NCBI GenBank assembly: GCA_030844895.1
Contig: CM061224.1
Span: 72,300,567 to 72,364,566 of the forward strand
DNA from: Ambrosia x helenae
Taxonomy: Eukaryota > Streptophyta > Magnoliopsida > Asterales > Asteraceae
Direction of reading: 5' to 3'
DNA: 64,000 nucleotides
Part shown: one piece after another, positions 23,815 through 34,954 of the stretch
Numbering within the stretch: the first letter of the stretch is position 1
Layout of the letters: each line of letters opens with the position of its first letter
Notes under the pieces: generated by a model
The model's database searches: none
What the model was told of the DNA's origin: nothing
Seen by the model: the letters and a program-made list of their open reading frames with translations, nothing else
Made by a program: the position numbers and the translations under genes

Positions 23815-24861
23815 TCATGGTGGTCTAGTGGGATGTTTGCGTCCCAATGCCTCAAGGTATGTGCTCCTCCAGCACTCAGGTAGATCATCCACAGTCCTCC
23901 AGATTGGTCCAAATAATGCCAGCCTATGCTTCTCTTTATCAAATTCAGGTGGCTTCTTGGCTTTCTTTTTCCTTCTTTTTCTTGTGTCGTCTTCATCTGC
24001 TACCTCGATCCTGTTAATCATAAAACACTCCTCCTCGGATTGATTAGTAGTTAGATTGGAAAACACATTAAAACACAACTCCTTTTTCCCAAACCTCATA
24101 GTGACCAATCCACTAGCACAATTAATGATAGCATGAACAGTGGCTAGGAATGGTCTACCCAAAATGACTGTAGACTTTGTATTTTTCTCATTTGGCTCAC
24201 TATCTAAAACCAAGAAGTCAACTGGGTACTGGCAACCTTTCACCTTCACTGTGACATTAGTCAACATTCCCCTAGGCTGTATAGGCTTTTGATCAGCCAA
24301 CACCATGGTGGTGTGGACTTTCTTTAAAGGACCAAAGTCAAACTGGTCATATAAGTGGCCCGGGAGGATGCTGATACAAGCTCCAAGATCTAGGAGTGCC
24401 CGATCAATGCTAATATCCCCAATTTGGATTGAAATAAGGGGCGCTCCCGGATCTTGGAGTTTAGGTGGACCTTGTTTACCCAAACCTGATGTTAAATGTG
24501 GTTTCACTAAAGCCAATGGGAAGGGGACAACCTTAACTCCCCCACACTTATCCTTGGACTCAGTGGGGTTTTCGTTAAAATACTTTTCACAAAACCTCTT
24601 TTTAAGATTTTTCATTTCAGTTTTAGTTTGTGAAATTTTACCCTGATCACCACCATTTTCTGACCCATCACTAACATCAGTAGAGAGAAGACTTACAGCA
24701 TTAATTTGTGCAGTTCTAGTAGTTTTAGAACCTGCTTGCTGATGTTGTGGGTTGGGGTTGGTGTCACTAGGAAGCTTACCTGGGTCTCTCCTGTTCTGAG
24801 CCATCTCTGATGCTAGCTGAGTCACTTGTGTTTCCAAGGTCTGGTATGCTTTAGCCTGCAA
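23815..24861 (-). CDS. At1 aspartic protease region
   Basis: 348 codons. The N-terminal third is polar and still gag-like. The protease follows with LLDLGACISILP near residue 155, the D-L-G-A form typical of Athila proteases, and VILGRPFLAT about 75 residues later as the second conserved loop. The end is Lys/Arg-rich. The frame is the same as gag, separated by one TAG at 24880-24882. Translation would therefore need readthrough, or the stop is a mutation of CAG. The aspartic protease would cleave the gag precursor in particles. Confidence 0.85.
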   Translation of the reverse strand: MQAKAYQTLETQVTQLASEMAQNRRDPGKLPSDTNPNPQHQQAGSKTTRTAQINAVSLLSTDVSDGSENGGDQGKISQTKTEMKNLKKRFCEKYFNENPTESKDKCGGVKVVPFPLALVKPHLTSGLGKQGPPKLQDPGAPLISIQIGDISIDRALLDLGACISILPGHLYDQFDFGPLKKVHTTMVLADQKPIQPRGMLTNVTVKVKGCQYPVDFLVLDSEPNEKNTKSTVILGRPFLATVHAIINCASGLVTMRFGKKELCFNVFSNLTTNQSEEECFMINRIEVADEDDTRKRRKKKAKKPPEFDKEKHRLALFGPIWRTVDDLPECWRSTYLEALGRKHPTRPP

Positions 24862-24879
24862 CTCTTGTTCCTTCCTGAT

Positions 24880-26577
24880 CTACTTCAGCATCTCTAGAAC
24901 TTCATTAGTTGACCCACTAGACTGATTACCCGCTCTGCCCTGATCAAAACCCTGCTGGTAATTTCTCTGATTTCCTCTATTATAACCCCCTTGGTTCTGA
25001 TTATTGTACCCAAGCTGTCTGTTCTGGTATGACTGTCCCCCCTGACCATAGACCATGTTTACCTCTTCTTGAGCTGCTCTATACATATTTGGACAATCCT
25101 GTGCAGAATGGCCCAATTCACTGCACACCTTACATACTGGATAAGACTGAGCTGCATGTAGTGTGTCTTTTCCTCCAAAACCTTTTAAACTCGCCAATTG
25201 GCGCTCTAAAGCTTCTTTTTCTTTCTCTAACTGAGCTACCCTGGCACTTGTGACACTCGTACTGGCTGGTTTGGTTATTGAATGCTTTTTCTTCCGGTCA
25301 GACTGAGCTTGTCTCTTTGAGTCTGCAGCTACTGTCTCTAGATAATCCCAATCCACATCAACATGATTTCTTAAAAAGGTACCCCCAGTGGTAGCCTTAA
25401 TATCCCTGATATCATCACTAGACAACCCATCATGAAACGCAGTAATTAATTCCCATTTTTGAATACCGTGATGAGGACAATTTCTAAGCAACTGATTAAA
25501 TCTCTTCCACGCTTCATAAAATAACTCACCAGGTGATTGTTGGAACTCTCTAATGGCTGCTCTGGCCTCACTAGTCCTCTGAGGAGTGTAATATTCTTCA
25601 AGAAACTGTTGTTGTAACTCCTCCCAGTCATAGATACTTGCATATGGTAAAGATGTAAACCAATTACGTGCAGCATCCTTCAATGAGAACTGAAACAACA
25701 CCAACTTTACCTGATCTGGTGTAAACCCATGACCCCCAATCATTCCACAAACTGCCTCAAAATCCGCAATATGCGCATATGGCTCCTCACTACCCTTCCC
25801 GTGAAAGGTGGGAAGCATGTTCAAAAGGTGAGGCTTAGCTTCAAATGTTCTACCTCCACGAGCTACGGGCATAACTATAGGTGACGAGCTCGGTGCTATC
25901 TGAGGCCTGAAATGACTGTCCACTCCTCTAACGTGATGATCTTGTACTCGTGGACGTCTTTGCCTGTGAGGAGGGTTCATTGGTGCCCTGTTCATCCTAT
26001 GTGGGTTTTGATACCTAAGTCCACCTTGATCCCTGTTCAGTGGTAGATCATACTGACCTCTTTGATTCTCCCCATAATCTTCCTCATCAGTCCACTCCTG
26101 ACCATTATCGTCACCTTCTTGATATTCCCCATCATCCCATTCATCTACTCTGCCCCGAAAATTATCTTCATTGAAAATACTGTCCGCCCTATGTGGATGT
26201 GGATCTCGGTTCAGGTGAGTGGATTGGGTTCCTGAACGATCTCTATGAACAACTCGAAGTGGGTTAGGCTGTGGTGGAATATTTTGTGGTGCTGGGTTAA
26301 ATGGTTGAGCTGGTGGTTGATCTGGTGGAGGTTGGTTAAATTGTGGAAAGGGTGGTACTGGCATATTTGGTAAGGGATTTTGTTGTGGTGGATGCTGGTT
26401 ACCCTGGTTGGCAAGATTACTGTGATTGCTCATATCTGATAATGATGTCTCTATTTCTGCTAATTCACTTGGACCAATTTTTTTCTGATGCAGTGTCCGG
26501 TTCTTTCTAGCTGTTTTCTCAATTTCAGGATCAAAAATTAGAGATGAAGTCTTTCCTGAATGGCGTGTATGATGCAT
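24880..26577 (-). CDS. At1 gag
   Basis: 565 codons from the first ATG after the leader. The N-terminus is basic, followed by a Pro/Gln/Asn-rich region and an acidic stretch. A Retrotrans_gag domain lies at about residues 250-390, with landmarks NWFTSLP and FLEEYY. A CCHC knuckle (CKVCSELGHSAQDC) is near residue 487, then a Gly/Gln/Asn-rich tail. It forms the virus-like particle and binds element RNA. The N-terminus (MHHTRHSGK, FDPEIEKTA) is shared with the remnant in At2. The frame is undamaged to the TAG at 24880. Confidence 0.92.
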   Translation of the reverse strand: MHHTRHSGKTSSLIFDPEIEKTARKNRTLHQKKIGPSELAEIETSLSDMSNHSNLANQGNQHPPQQNPLPNMPVPPFPQFNQPPPDQPPAQPFNPAPQNIPPQPNPLRVVHRDRSGTQSTHLNRDPHPHRADSIFNEDNFRGRVDEWDDGEYQEGDDNGQEWTDEEDYGENQRGQYDLPLNRDQGGLRYQNPHRMNRAPMNPPHRQRRPRVQDHHVRGVDSHFRPQIAPSSSPIVMPVARGGRTFEAKPHLLNMLPTFHGKGSEEPYAHIADFEAVCGMIGGHGFTPDQVKLVLFQFSLKDAARNWFTSLPYASIYDWEELQQQFLEEYYTPQRTSEARAAIREFQQSPGELFYEAWKRFNQLLRNCPHHGIQKWELITAFHDGLSSDDIRDIKATTGGTFLRNHVDVDWDYLETVAADSKRQAQSDRKKKHSITKPASTSVTSARVAQLEKEKEALERQLASLKGFGGKDTLHAAQSYPVCKVCSELGHSAQDCPNMYRAAQEEVNMVYGQGGQSYQNRQLGYNNQNQGGYNRGNQRNYQQGFDQGRAGNQSSGSTNEVLEMLK

Positions 26578-26771
26578 AAAATTTTAAGTCACCTGCACCC
26601 AGACAAACAAAGAACTTTGCGTAATACTGAACTAAACAAGAAAGATAAAATAAAATACTAGAAAAGTAAAATATTTTTGGGATGTTTTTTTTTTTTTTTT
26701 TTGTGTGAGAAAAACGAAAGTAACAAGAAAACTAAACTAAGCGCACGTGTTCCCCGGCAACGGCGCCATTT
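26578..26771 (-). other. At1 leader and PBS
   Basis: PBS at 26752-26768 (sense TGGCGCCGTTGCCGGGG) complementary to tRNA-Asp, three bases from the LTR. A poly-T run at 26687-26702 on the plus strand. No other signal seen. Confidence 0.85.
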
Positions 26772-27615
26772 TGATGTAGCTGTCGTGGGCTAATAAAAAA
26801 CAAGTATTTATGACTTAAATACCTATACTAGTACGGGTAAGTAAGGTCGTCTCCACAGGGAACGCGTGGTCAGTATAAGTTTTAAAATTAAATTAATAAA
26901 ATATTGATCTTGAGTTGGAATTTTGGTTGATTAAAAATGAGTAAACAAATAAAAACGAAAGTAATATCAAATTAAAGAAAAGTAACTTTCACCCGGGATC
27001 CAGGTATAGACTTTAACATAAACTTAGTTTAATTATTAGAACACCACATAGACATGGCCTTGGGATTTATGAGTTGAATTAACAACTAAGGACAGTTTTT
27101 AATAATAACCGTACAACCTAATTGTCCGCTCAAAAATATCAAATACCCACCAATTACCACCCCGCTAACAATGCAAGAAATTGCCAATACGTTTGATAAA
27201 AGATAAATAATTCAAATATAAATAAACGTTTCAACAACTCAAACGCAAGTGGTCAAGATATACCAGTTCAAACATAAATAAACAAGTCTAATGCAAAAGA
27301 AAACTAAAACCGTTCACCCGGGGAAAGTCACCAAAGAATTAGCCTTGCATCTTGATCATGGCTTCTTCCTCTATTTTTATTCTTCTGGTGCAATGTCTGC
27401 CCCACAACCCCAAGAAGGTTGCGCCTTCCAACTCTTGTGTGATAATATTCCTCAACCTTGCTGCCTCTCTCCCAAGCTATCTTCCTTCCAAAATTATCCT
27501 TTGCCTTTTTAAAACAATAATTGCCGTCCAATCTAATAAATTGTCCCAAAACCCTATGTTTTTTGATCAATTGGGCCTTAGGCCTTTCACGTTTTCTTAT
27601 TTTTTTGTTTTATTA

Positions 27616-27679
<64 letters not shown>

Positions 27680-27934
27680 GTATTATGACTCGGTGCTCTC
27701 AACTCGGGTGTTCGGGTCTCGAATATAATTTGTACTGTTTTAGCCCCGCTCCATGCGATCGCCTACCAAAAATATAAAATAAATAAATTAACAGTAAAAA
27801 CAACCAAAAAGTAATAAAATATATACAATACTAAAATAATAGAGTACAAGCCTAAAACTAATAAAAATACTATCTAAACGACTCAAAAATATACAAAACT
27901 GGCAAATAAACATGATGCCTGCAACCGCGCATCA
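26772..27934 (-). repeat. At1 5' LTR
   Basis: Matches 20992-22122. The (ATT)n tract (about 27615-27674) is roughly twice as long as in the other LTR, showing slippage since insertion. Confidence 0.93.
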
Positions 27935-27939
27935 ATACT

Positions 27940-28327
27940 CCCCTTTAAACTTCAACACATACAAGGTTCGAAAAACCTCTAGTCGAGGTGCCATACCAAG
28001 CCCTAGAGCACAAAACTCAAAATGACGAATCTTTATCAAATCTAATGGATGTAATTGGGATATGTTTACCTTATAATTCGTCAATAGGTCAAAAATAAAA
28101 TTCGTCAGCGGCAATCGAAAGTGAGAGAAGGTGAAGAAATCCCCGTACATGGTTATTTTCCCCTCTTTCAAAGGAAAAGCTCTGTCTTCCTTACCAAGAA
28201 GCAACGGACCCCATTCCCGCGAAATACGATACTCACCGAGAAAGGATTGGAACGCCGTTAACGACCAGTTACATACAATCTCGGCAATACTCAGGACTGT
28301 GCGCGACGAACCAGCTTTGGGTGCCAT
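27940..28327 (-). pseudogene. T1 antisense ORF, N-terminal 'gypsy-type transposon' domain
   Basis: Starts at ATG 28325-28327, immediately inside the sense-strand PPT of T1. About 129 codons before At1 cuts it. Features typical of Transposase_28 proteins are visible: a start with a conserved Trp, RISREWGPLL near residue 33 and NISQLHPLDLIKI with FEFCALGLGMAP near residues 90-115. Its promoter must lie in the T1 3' LTR read antisense, as reported for Tat antisense ORFs. The protein's role is unknown. Confidence 0.75.
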
Positions 28328-28329
28328 TT

Positions 28330-28349
28330 CAAGAAAAAAAAAAGAGGGG
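28330..28349 (+). other. T1 polypurine tract
   Basis: AAG, a run of A, then AGAGGGG directly before TGATT of the LTR. It fixes T1 as a plus-strand element. Confidence 0.7.
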
Positions 28350-29202
28350 TGATTGCTCTTAACTCGGAATGTATGGTTGGGTACTTCTGGGGCACACCTT
28401 TATAGGCAACCCAAGTGGGGACGTTTCAAATTTAAATTGAACCGCCAAGCGTCAACACCCTTGTCACTCAGACTGTTCAGGGGTGATTGATTGGACAATA
28501 ATGATATCGTGACCGTGCATAGGTCATGCGGCACCAATCCCAATTTGGATTTAAAAAGTGTTCCTTTTATTTTTTGGATTTTGTCTACGTTTTTCCGTAC
28601 TTATAATTTATGCTTTTTGTAAAAAGTCTAGTAATATTCACACGTTCTTATCACTAGCCTGGGGGGACATGACGAGGTGGGGCCCAGTCAAACTAAACTG
28701 GCCCACACCAAAACAGCTTAGCCTATTTGGCACAAGCCCAATAAACAAGGCCCAACTAATTCGAATGAGTTAAGGCGATCGACATATCAGTCAGTCAAAG
28801 AGTAACTACCGGCGAGATCTTTGCGCTGATAAACTGATAATGATTATCTCCTTCCGTTTCGGAGGAAGGTTGACTAACAGACGACCCTATGAAGATATCT
28901 GTAAAGAGAAAACCTTAACTATAAAAGGAGGCTCGAGGTAAAACGATAAGGCATTCGACTACTCCTAATACTCTCTTACTATTCAAATTGCTTAAAAGTC
29001 ATACTTATTCTCACGCCGGAGGGTGGTCACAGGAAAACCCTCAATCCTGTGGCGAGTCCAAACGGTGTTCTTTTTTGTAGTCAAACAGCTCTATTCGTTT
29101 GGGAAAGGCCGGAAGGATCTCTCTGTATCATCTAGAAGACTTAACCCTCTCAGATTCTTGTTTCTTCATTAAACATCTTAAACTATGTCGATAATTGAAT
29201 CA
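28350..29202 (+). repeat. T1 (Tat-lineage) 3' LTR
   Basis: Begins TGATT after the PPT and ends at AATCA (29202), or alternatively at ACTCA (29217). A good TATA box (CTATAAAAGG, 28919-28928) is followed by a T/C-rich start region and the segment CACGCCGGAG...CACAGGAAAACC, typical of Tat LTRs. The opposite-strand copy at 48748-49062 plus 59698-60192 is homologous (T2). It ends about 480 bp before the ATG of the IRE1-like gene and is transcriptionally co-oriented with it. Confidence 0.75.
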
Positions 29203-29689
29203 ATTTAATAATACTCAGGTAAAATACTATTTTATCTCTTACTAATTTTATTAGAGCATTGTGCCATATGAATTATATATTACAATTAATTAAATTTTAT
29301 TGGAATGATTCCCTTATAATTTATAATACAGTATAAACAATTCAAAGTTCAATAAATAGATAGATGTAAAAAAAATTGTCAATATCGGTTGGGGTGTGTG
29401 AAAATAGCTATGACTAAAAAGTATGGAAAATAAAATAAGAAATTAAAAGTTATTAGGTATATATATGGTCTTTTTTTAATATTTTCTCTCAAACTTTACA
29501 CCCGACAGGAAGTTGCATTTGATTTTCTTAATATTGACTTTCACAGTTTGATTAATTTTGTTTATGTTATAAATGGCTTGTAAATTTTCGAGGAGTGCAA
29601 TGCAAGTTGCTTCAAAATTACTATTTTGTGCTACCAAATTCAATTCAGTTCAGTTCACAATAAAATCGTTATCAGATTGAACACTTCTG
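29203..29689 (+). promoter_or_regulatory. Upstream region of the IRE1-like gene
   Basis: A/T-rich, about 490 bp. A TATA-like string (GGTATATATATGG, 29456-29468) could be the core promoter, giving a leader of about 200 nt. An in-frame TGA at 29678-29680 closes the reading frame just before the ATG. No signal peptide, luminal or membrane segment is encoded here. Confidence 0.4.
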
Positions 29690-30069
29690 ATGGACTCCCA
29701 GGAAGGAAGCGACCAGGGAACGAGGGTTATAAATCATATAAAAGTTTTTCTAGGAAAACAAATTACCCTGGGAAGTAATGGCTCGGTTGTTTATGAAGGG
29801 ACATACGAAGGTCGTCGTATGGCAGTTGTGAAACGCCTGGTGAATGCCCACTTTGCTGTCCACACAAAAGAAATTGACAATCTTTATGTTGCTGACAAAT
29901 ATCCGAACATCATTCGTTTGTATGGATGTGAAAAAGACCGTTTTTTTACGTACCTAGCAATGGAGCGTTATGATTACAGCCTTTATGACTTAATTCGGAA
30001 CAAGGAGGCCTATGCAAACTTGTGGGGTTCAGAAGAATTTCCGTCTTCAAACTTGTTAAATTTGATGAG
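29690..30069 (+). CDS. IRE1-like exon 1: kinase N-lobe
   Basis: ATG at 29690, donor GAG|GTGAGT. Carries the Gly loop, the ATP-binding Lys48 in AVVKRLV, the IRE1 landmark KEIDNLYVADKYPNIIRLYG and the hinge AMERYDYSLYDLI. Intron 1 is 84 bp. Confidence 0.85.
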
Positions 30070-33000
30070 GTGAGTTCAAGCTCTTATGTTAAATTATTGC
30101 CGTTTGATACATCTTTAACCAACATGGGCTTCTTTAACATGTATGAATCATAGGGGCATTGTTGATGGCGTTGCAAGCTTGCATGCCTTGGATATTATTC
30201 ACCAGGATTTAAACTCTCTAAATGTGTTGATTGTCGTAGACCAATTGGAAGGCCTATGTGTTAAAATTTCAGATATGGGAATCAACAAGCGCGTTGATGA
30301 CGCAGGTAAACATCAACTACATAAGATGAGGCTAGCTATCATATTCATTTTAGATTTTTTTTTAATTTTTTAAACCTTCTTGGACTTTAAGGTTTTACAC
30401 TTTTTATTATGGGTTTATTACACATCTGTTTCATGAAGTTTAGGATGGCGAGATCCTGATCAACAGCAATTCGGAAAACCAACATGGGCCACAGATATGT
30501 TTAGCCTAGGTTGCGTCCTCTTTTTTTGCATGACTCGTAGCGAACATATGTTTGGTCACGAATGGTTTGCTAGATGGAATGACAAGACGATTATGAAGTT
30601 TCAGGACATACCAACCATTCATGAAGCTGAGAATCTCATTTCTCAATTGTTGAACCCTAATCCTGAAGTCAGGTACAACATTATCGTGGTAAAAAATTAT
30701 AATCTTTATTTCCTCTAGATGCTACATTATATGTAAACCAACACTATTAATAGAGTATTAATCTAGAATATTTCTAATTTAATTTAGGTAGATTATCTTG
30801 TAATTATTTTTAGTAATTCCTTTATCCCCAAATTTAAAGATTTGTATATATTATGACGAGATCAATGATAAGAGGGCAAGCATTGATCCATACTATTTTT
30901 CATGATATCAAGAGTCTAGGTAACCCTAGCTTTCTTCTCCACCTTCTCACTTCCAATCCTCTTAGCATTCTCTTCTGCCGATTTTTTCTATCTTATTCAA
31001 TGTTCTCCTTCAATCTAAATAGTCCCTCCTTCTCTTCATAACAACCATGTCTTATCCCTTTGTTTGGAATAATACTTCAAATTTTCCCCTTGGTCTTATC
31101 CCTACTGGAATGGCCCACAACCATTCAATAATAATAATTGGTCTCCATGGACTCAAGTCCCACCATGTCCTTATCCATCGGCCCAAGCTCCTAATTCACA
31201 ATCTGAAAACCACATTGCCCAAGGTATATTGGGACCAAGACCTAATCAGTCCAACAGCACCGGTGCCTCAGCCCAGTCCTATAACACTAGGTACTCTCAC
31301 ACAGACATCGCTCGGGCGCTATATAATTTGGCACTGTATCACAATGATTCATCTTGGACAATGGACACTAGAGCGTCAGGTACTATGTCTCCTCAGCATA
31401 CTATGTTCTCAAATATTTTTAAAAGCATTATTCGTAACATTATTAATGGTGATGGCAAAACCATTCCAGTTTTAGGACATGGCGACATCACCCTACCACC
31501 ACATTTCCCACATTTTAAACTTAAAAATGTCCTTTATGCCCTTAACCTTGTCAAAAACTTAATCTCTGTCCGTTGTTTTACTACTGATAATCAATTATCT
31601 GTTGAATTTGACCCATATGATTTTACTATAAAAGACCTTCGTACCAAGAGATCTATCCTAAGGTACAATAGCTCGGGAGATCTCTACTCTCCCAGCCCGT
31701 CCAACATCACCAAACTTTTCACTGCATCTACTTTTGCTGCTATTTTCCAAGACATCTGGCATCAACGGCTCGGTCACCTAGGCCCAGCTATTTTAAAAAC
31801 TTTAAAAACTTCTACTTCAATAAAATGTAGTTCTAGAAATAATAAAGTTTGTCATGCTTGTATTTTTGGGCGACATATTCACCAAAGGCCTCCCAAGAGT
31901 GTTGTTCGACAATTTTCGTTTCAGTCTCAACATACGGAAACCTCTCATTTCGACTGCTGGGTTATTGTAATAGAGTATAAATCTAGAATATTCCTAATTT
32001 AATTTAGGTAGATTATCTTATAATTATTTTTGATAATTCTTTTCTCCCAAAGTTTAGGAATTTTTATATATTATAATGAAATCAATAAGAAAAAGGCAAG
32101 AATTAATCCATAATATTCATACTAGTAATCAAATGGATTTCAACCAAAGGGTCTTTGGCCTGGTGGTATCAAGGTGTTAGATAAGGCTTTGTCTTTTCAA
32201 ATGGTGAGGGATCAAATCCCATGGGTTACAAAATAATTAATCGTTCAAAAAAAATCAAATGGGTTTCAAAAAATTACTTTGGATGATAAATAATTAATCG
32301 TTAGATTTCAACTCCATACAAATTGACATCACCAACTCCATAAAAAATGACATCATCTTTTCTTGCCTTTCATACATAGTTCATAAATACTAATCAGATA
32401 TGCAGAGAAACGTATATACAAACCAGTCAAAACCTTGATTTGTATTGCCCACCAAGAGTCTAGATGGTAGATTAAATAGGCCAAATCAAACATAAGGTCT
32501 TAATAGAAAACGTACCATTTGGTAGAACCACTACTAACTATTCGTTAATAACCCTATAGTTTGTTTAATTTCACTGGCGGAGGATAATGGGGGTCAGAGG
32601 GTTCCCCGGTCCCCTCTTGTTTTTTGGCTCAACGGTGAAAATTTCAGTTTTTCGTAAATAATTTTTATATGAATTGATTCGGCCCACACCGATTTTATCT
32701 TCCAGCCCCTACTGATTAAAAAAAAAAATTGATTCTCATGATTTTCAGACCCCACCACTATTTTTTTAAGCTTCACAACTATTTAATTTTATACGAATCC
32801 CTTGGATAAATTATTCAAGTGTTAATTTAATCCGAAATCTTGCCACATTTGTGTCATAATATTTTTTAATTGAATTTCAAACAATATTAGTATTTATTTA
32901 TGGATAAATGGACATGTCAATCTAACATCTTTAATTTGAGGGATTTTTTTTTTTTTTTTTGAAAAGATACTTTCATTAACAAAAGGCAACGCAAGTCCTC

Positions 33001-34438
33001 AAATCAAGGACCAACGAGCCAAAACACCACAAACAAGATCAAAACCGAGGACAAATACACCATTGTTTCCAGTCTAAAGTCTTAAATCTAGTTCTATTAC
33101 GAATCCAGAAATAAGTCTTAGCTTTCACCATCTCTACAATCTCGCAAGGTTTCCGCTTCTTATTGTTGAAGACCCGTTCGTTTCGCTCATTCCATAACAT
33201 CCAAATTGTGGCAAACACTATCCCTCTAATAACATGTCTTGATTCTTTAGAATCTGCATTATTTCCAGGGAGTTGAAGGAGATCTAGGATGTCAAATAAA
33301 ATACCATGTTGAATACGACACCAAGCTTCGATACGATACCAAACTTCTTGAGCGAACATGCAGCCGGTGAAGAGATGTATAGTCGTCTCAAACACCTCAT
33401 CACAAAAATGGCAGTTCGCGTGATCGATAGAAACCCCTCGCTTCATTAGCTCCGTAGTAGTCGGCAAACGGTCTCGGGCGGCCCTCCAAACCATGATCTT
33501 ACATTTAAGGGGGAGCCAACCTTTCCACTCAAAACCCACAATAGGATCCCCCATAATGTTGCTGGATAATAATTTCTTGGCTGAGGAAACCGAGAAAATA
33601 CCATCTTTATCGAACCGCCACTTCCAAATGTCAATACCCCCACGCCAACCAAAATCATGGATTTCTTCAAGTAAGCCAAATAACTCGCTGACCTCTTCTG
33701 GAGAAGAAGGATTAGCGCGCCATCCCCAAGCCATCGATTTGGAGTTATCTGAAAAGATGATCCGATTAGCTACCTTAACCCATTTATCTTTCTCAAGCCT
33801 AAATAAGTTAGGATATCTAAAACGGAGAGGTTCATCACCCAACCAACTATCCCCCCAAAAATTTATCTCGGAGCCATCACCTATCACCCCCTTGAAAAAA
33901 GAATTTAATTTCATGCCGTTTGGGGCAGCACTCTCCCCAACTTTAACAATCTGTTTCCAACACCCATTTGAAGATTTGGTACAAGGAACTAACGCCCATG
34001 GTCTACTAGTTCCGTGGCATCCCATGATTATTTTTTTCCACAAACTATTTTTTTCTTTTAAGAATCTCCATGTCCACTTTAATAACAAAGCGTCATTAAC
34101 ATCTTGAAGTCTTGAAATACCCAAGCCCCCTTTATTTTTTGGAGCCGTGATAATATCCCAAGCAACCCAAGGGATCTTCTTCTCGTCACTAGAACCTGCC
34201 CAAAGTGTATATTTCAGTTATACATATATGTATATTGCATTATACATGTGTGTAATGCAATTATACACTTGTGTATTGAAAAAAAAAAAAAAACTCAAAA
34301 AAAATAAAAAAAAAATTTACCTGCATATAAAGCAGCGATTAAAGCAATTTTTTTTTTTTTTTGCTTTGGAGAAATTTGTGGTCCAGAATGGTTCTCATAG
34401 TTCATAATTTGGGAAAAAAGTTCTCATTTGAACCAAAT

Positions 34439-34495
<57 letters not shown>

Positions 34496-34921
34496 GATGG
34501 TTTATTTCAGAAGAGGTTTTAATACGAGAAATGCGAGAAGAAGATTAATAATTCATTTTTTTCGTTTATAAAAAAATAAGAATGTAAGAACATTGTTGAA
34601 ATGTGTTGTTTATTCATCTATTTCGAAAAAAACAAATATACGAAGAAATTTCATTAATTTAGCACATGTACAAATTTTGTGTAGGAATATTACCTACGCA
34701 TAATATAACACAAGTATAGGAAAGAGTTTAAATTAAAAAAATTGATTACATTAATTTAATGAGTTTTTATATATATAACATAAAAAATGATATATAAAAT
34801 GTAAAAACTTCAAAAATATATGAACCATTACTAATAAAAAGTAAGATTTAGGTTTATTCTCGCACTTCTCGCAATAAAACACTCTTCTGAAAATAACCTA
34901 ACACTATATATATATATATAT

Positions 34922-34954
<33 letters not shown>

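Larger units (their letters stand above)
20992..27934 (-). mobile_element. At1: Athila-like gag-protease retrotransposon
   Basis: A complete insertion with TSD ATACT (20987-20991 and 27935-27939). The LTRs are 1131 and 1163 bp, TGATG to CATCA. The PBS at 26752-26768 matches plant tRNA-Asp, the Athila habit, and the PPT (sense AAGTGTGGGGGTG) is at 22123-22136. Only gag and protease are encoded; reverse transcriptase, RNase H and integrase are absent, so it needs a helper. By eye the LTRs differ by about ten substitutions plus a longer ATT repeat in the right one, so the insertion is fairly recent. It lies within the T1 antisense ORF. Confidence 0.92.
17967..28327 (-). pseudogene. T1 antisense ORF region, split by At1
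   Basis: This group of minus-strand frames lies between the G1 insertion and the T1 3' LTR. The N-terminal piece (27940-28327) has the sequence character of the 'putative gypsy type transposon' family (Pfam Transposase_28). In Tat-lineage elements that family is known as an extra ORF placed antisense between pol and the 3' LTR. The frame is cut inside a codon by At1 and resumes at 20991. The position next to a sense-strand PPT and LTR (28330-29202) fits this arrangement, so these frames belong to T1 and are not host genes. The function of the product is unknown. Confidence 0.75.

Noticed and set aside
33493..34107. 204-codon plus-strand frame over L1
   Set aside because: Shadow of the LINE reverse-transcriptase frame on the minus strand; no domain.
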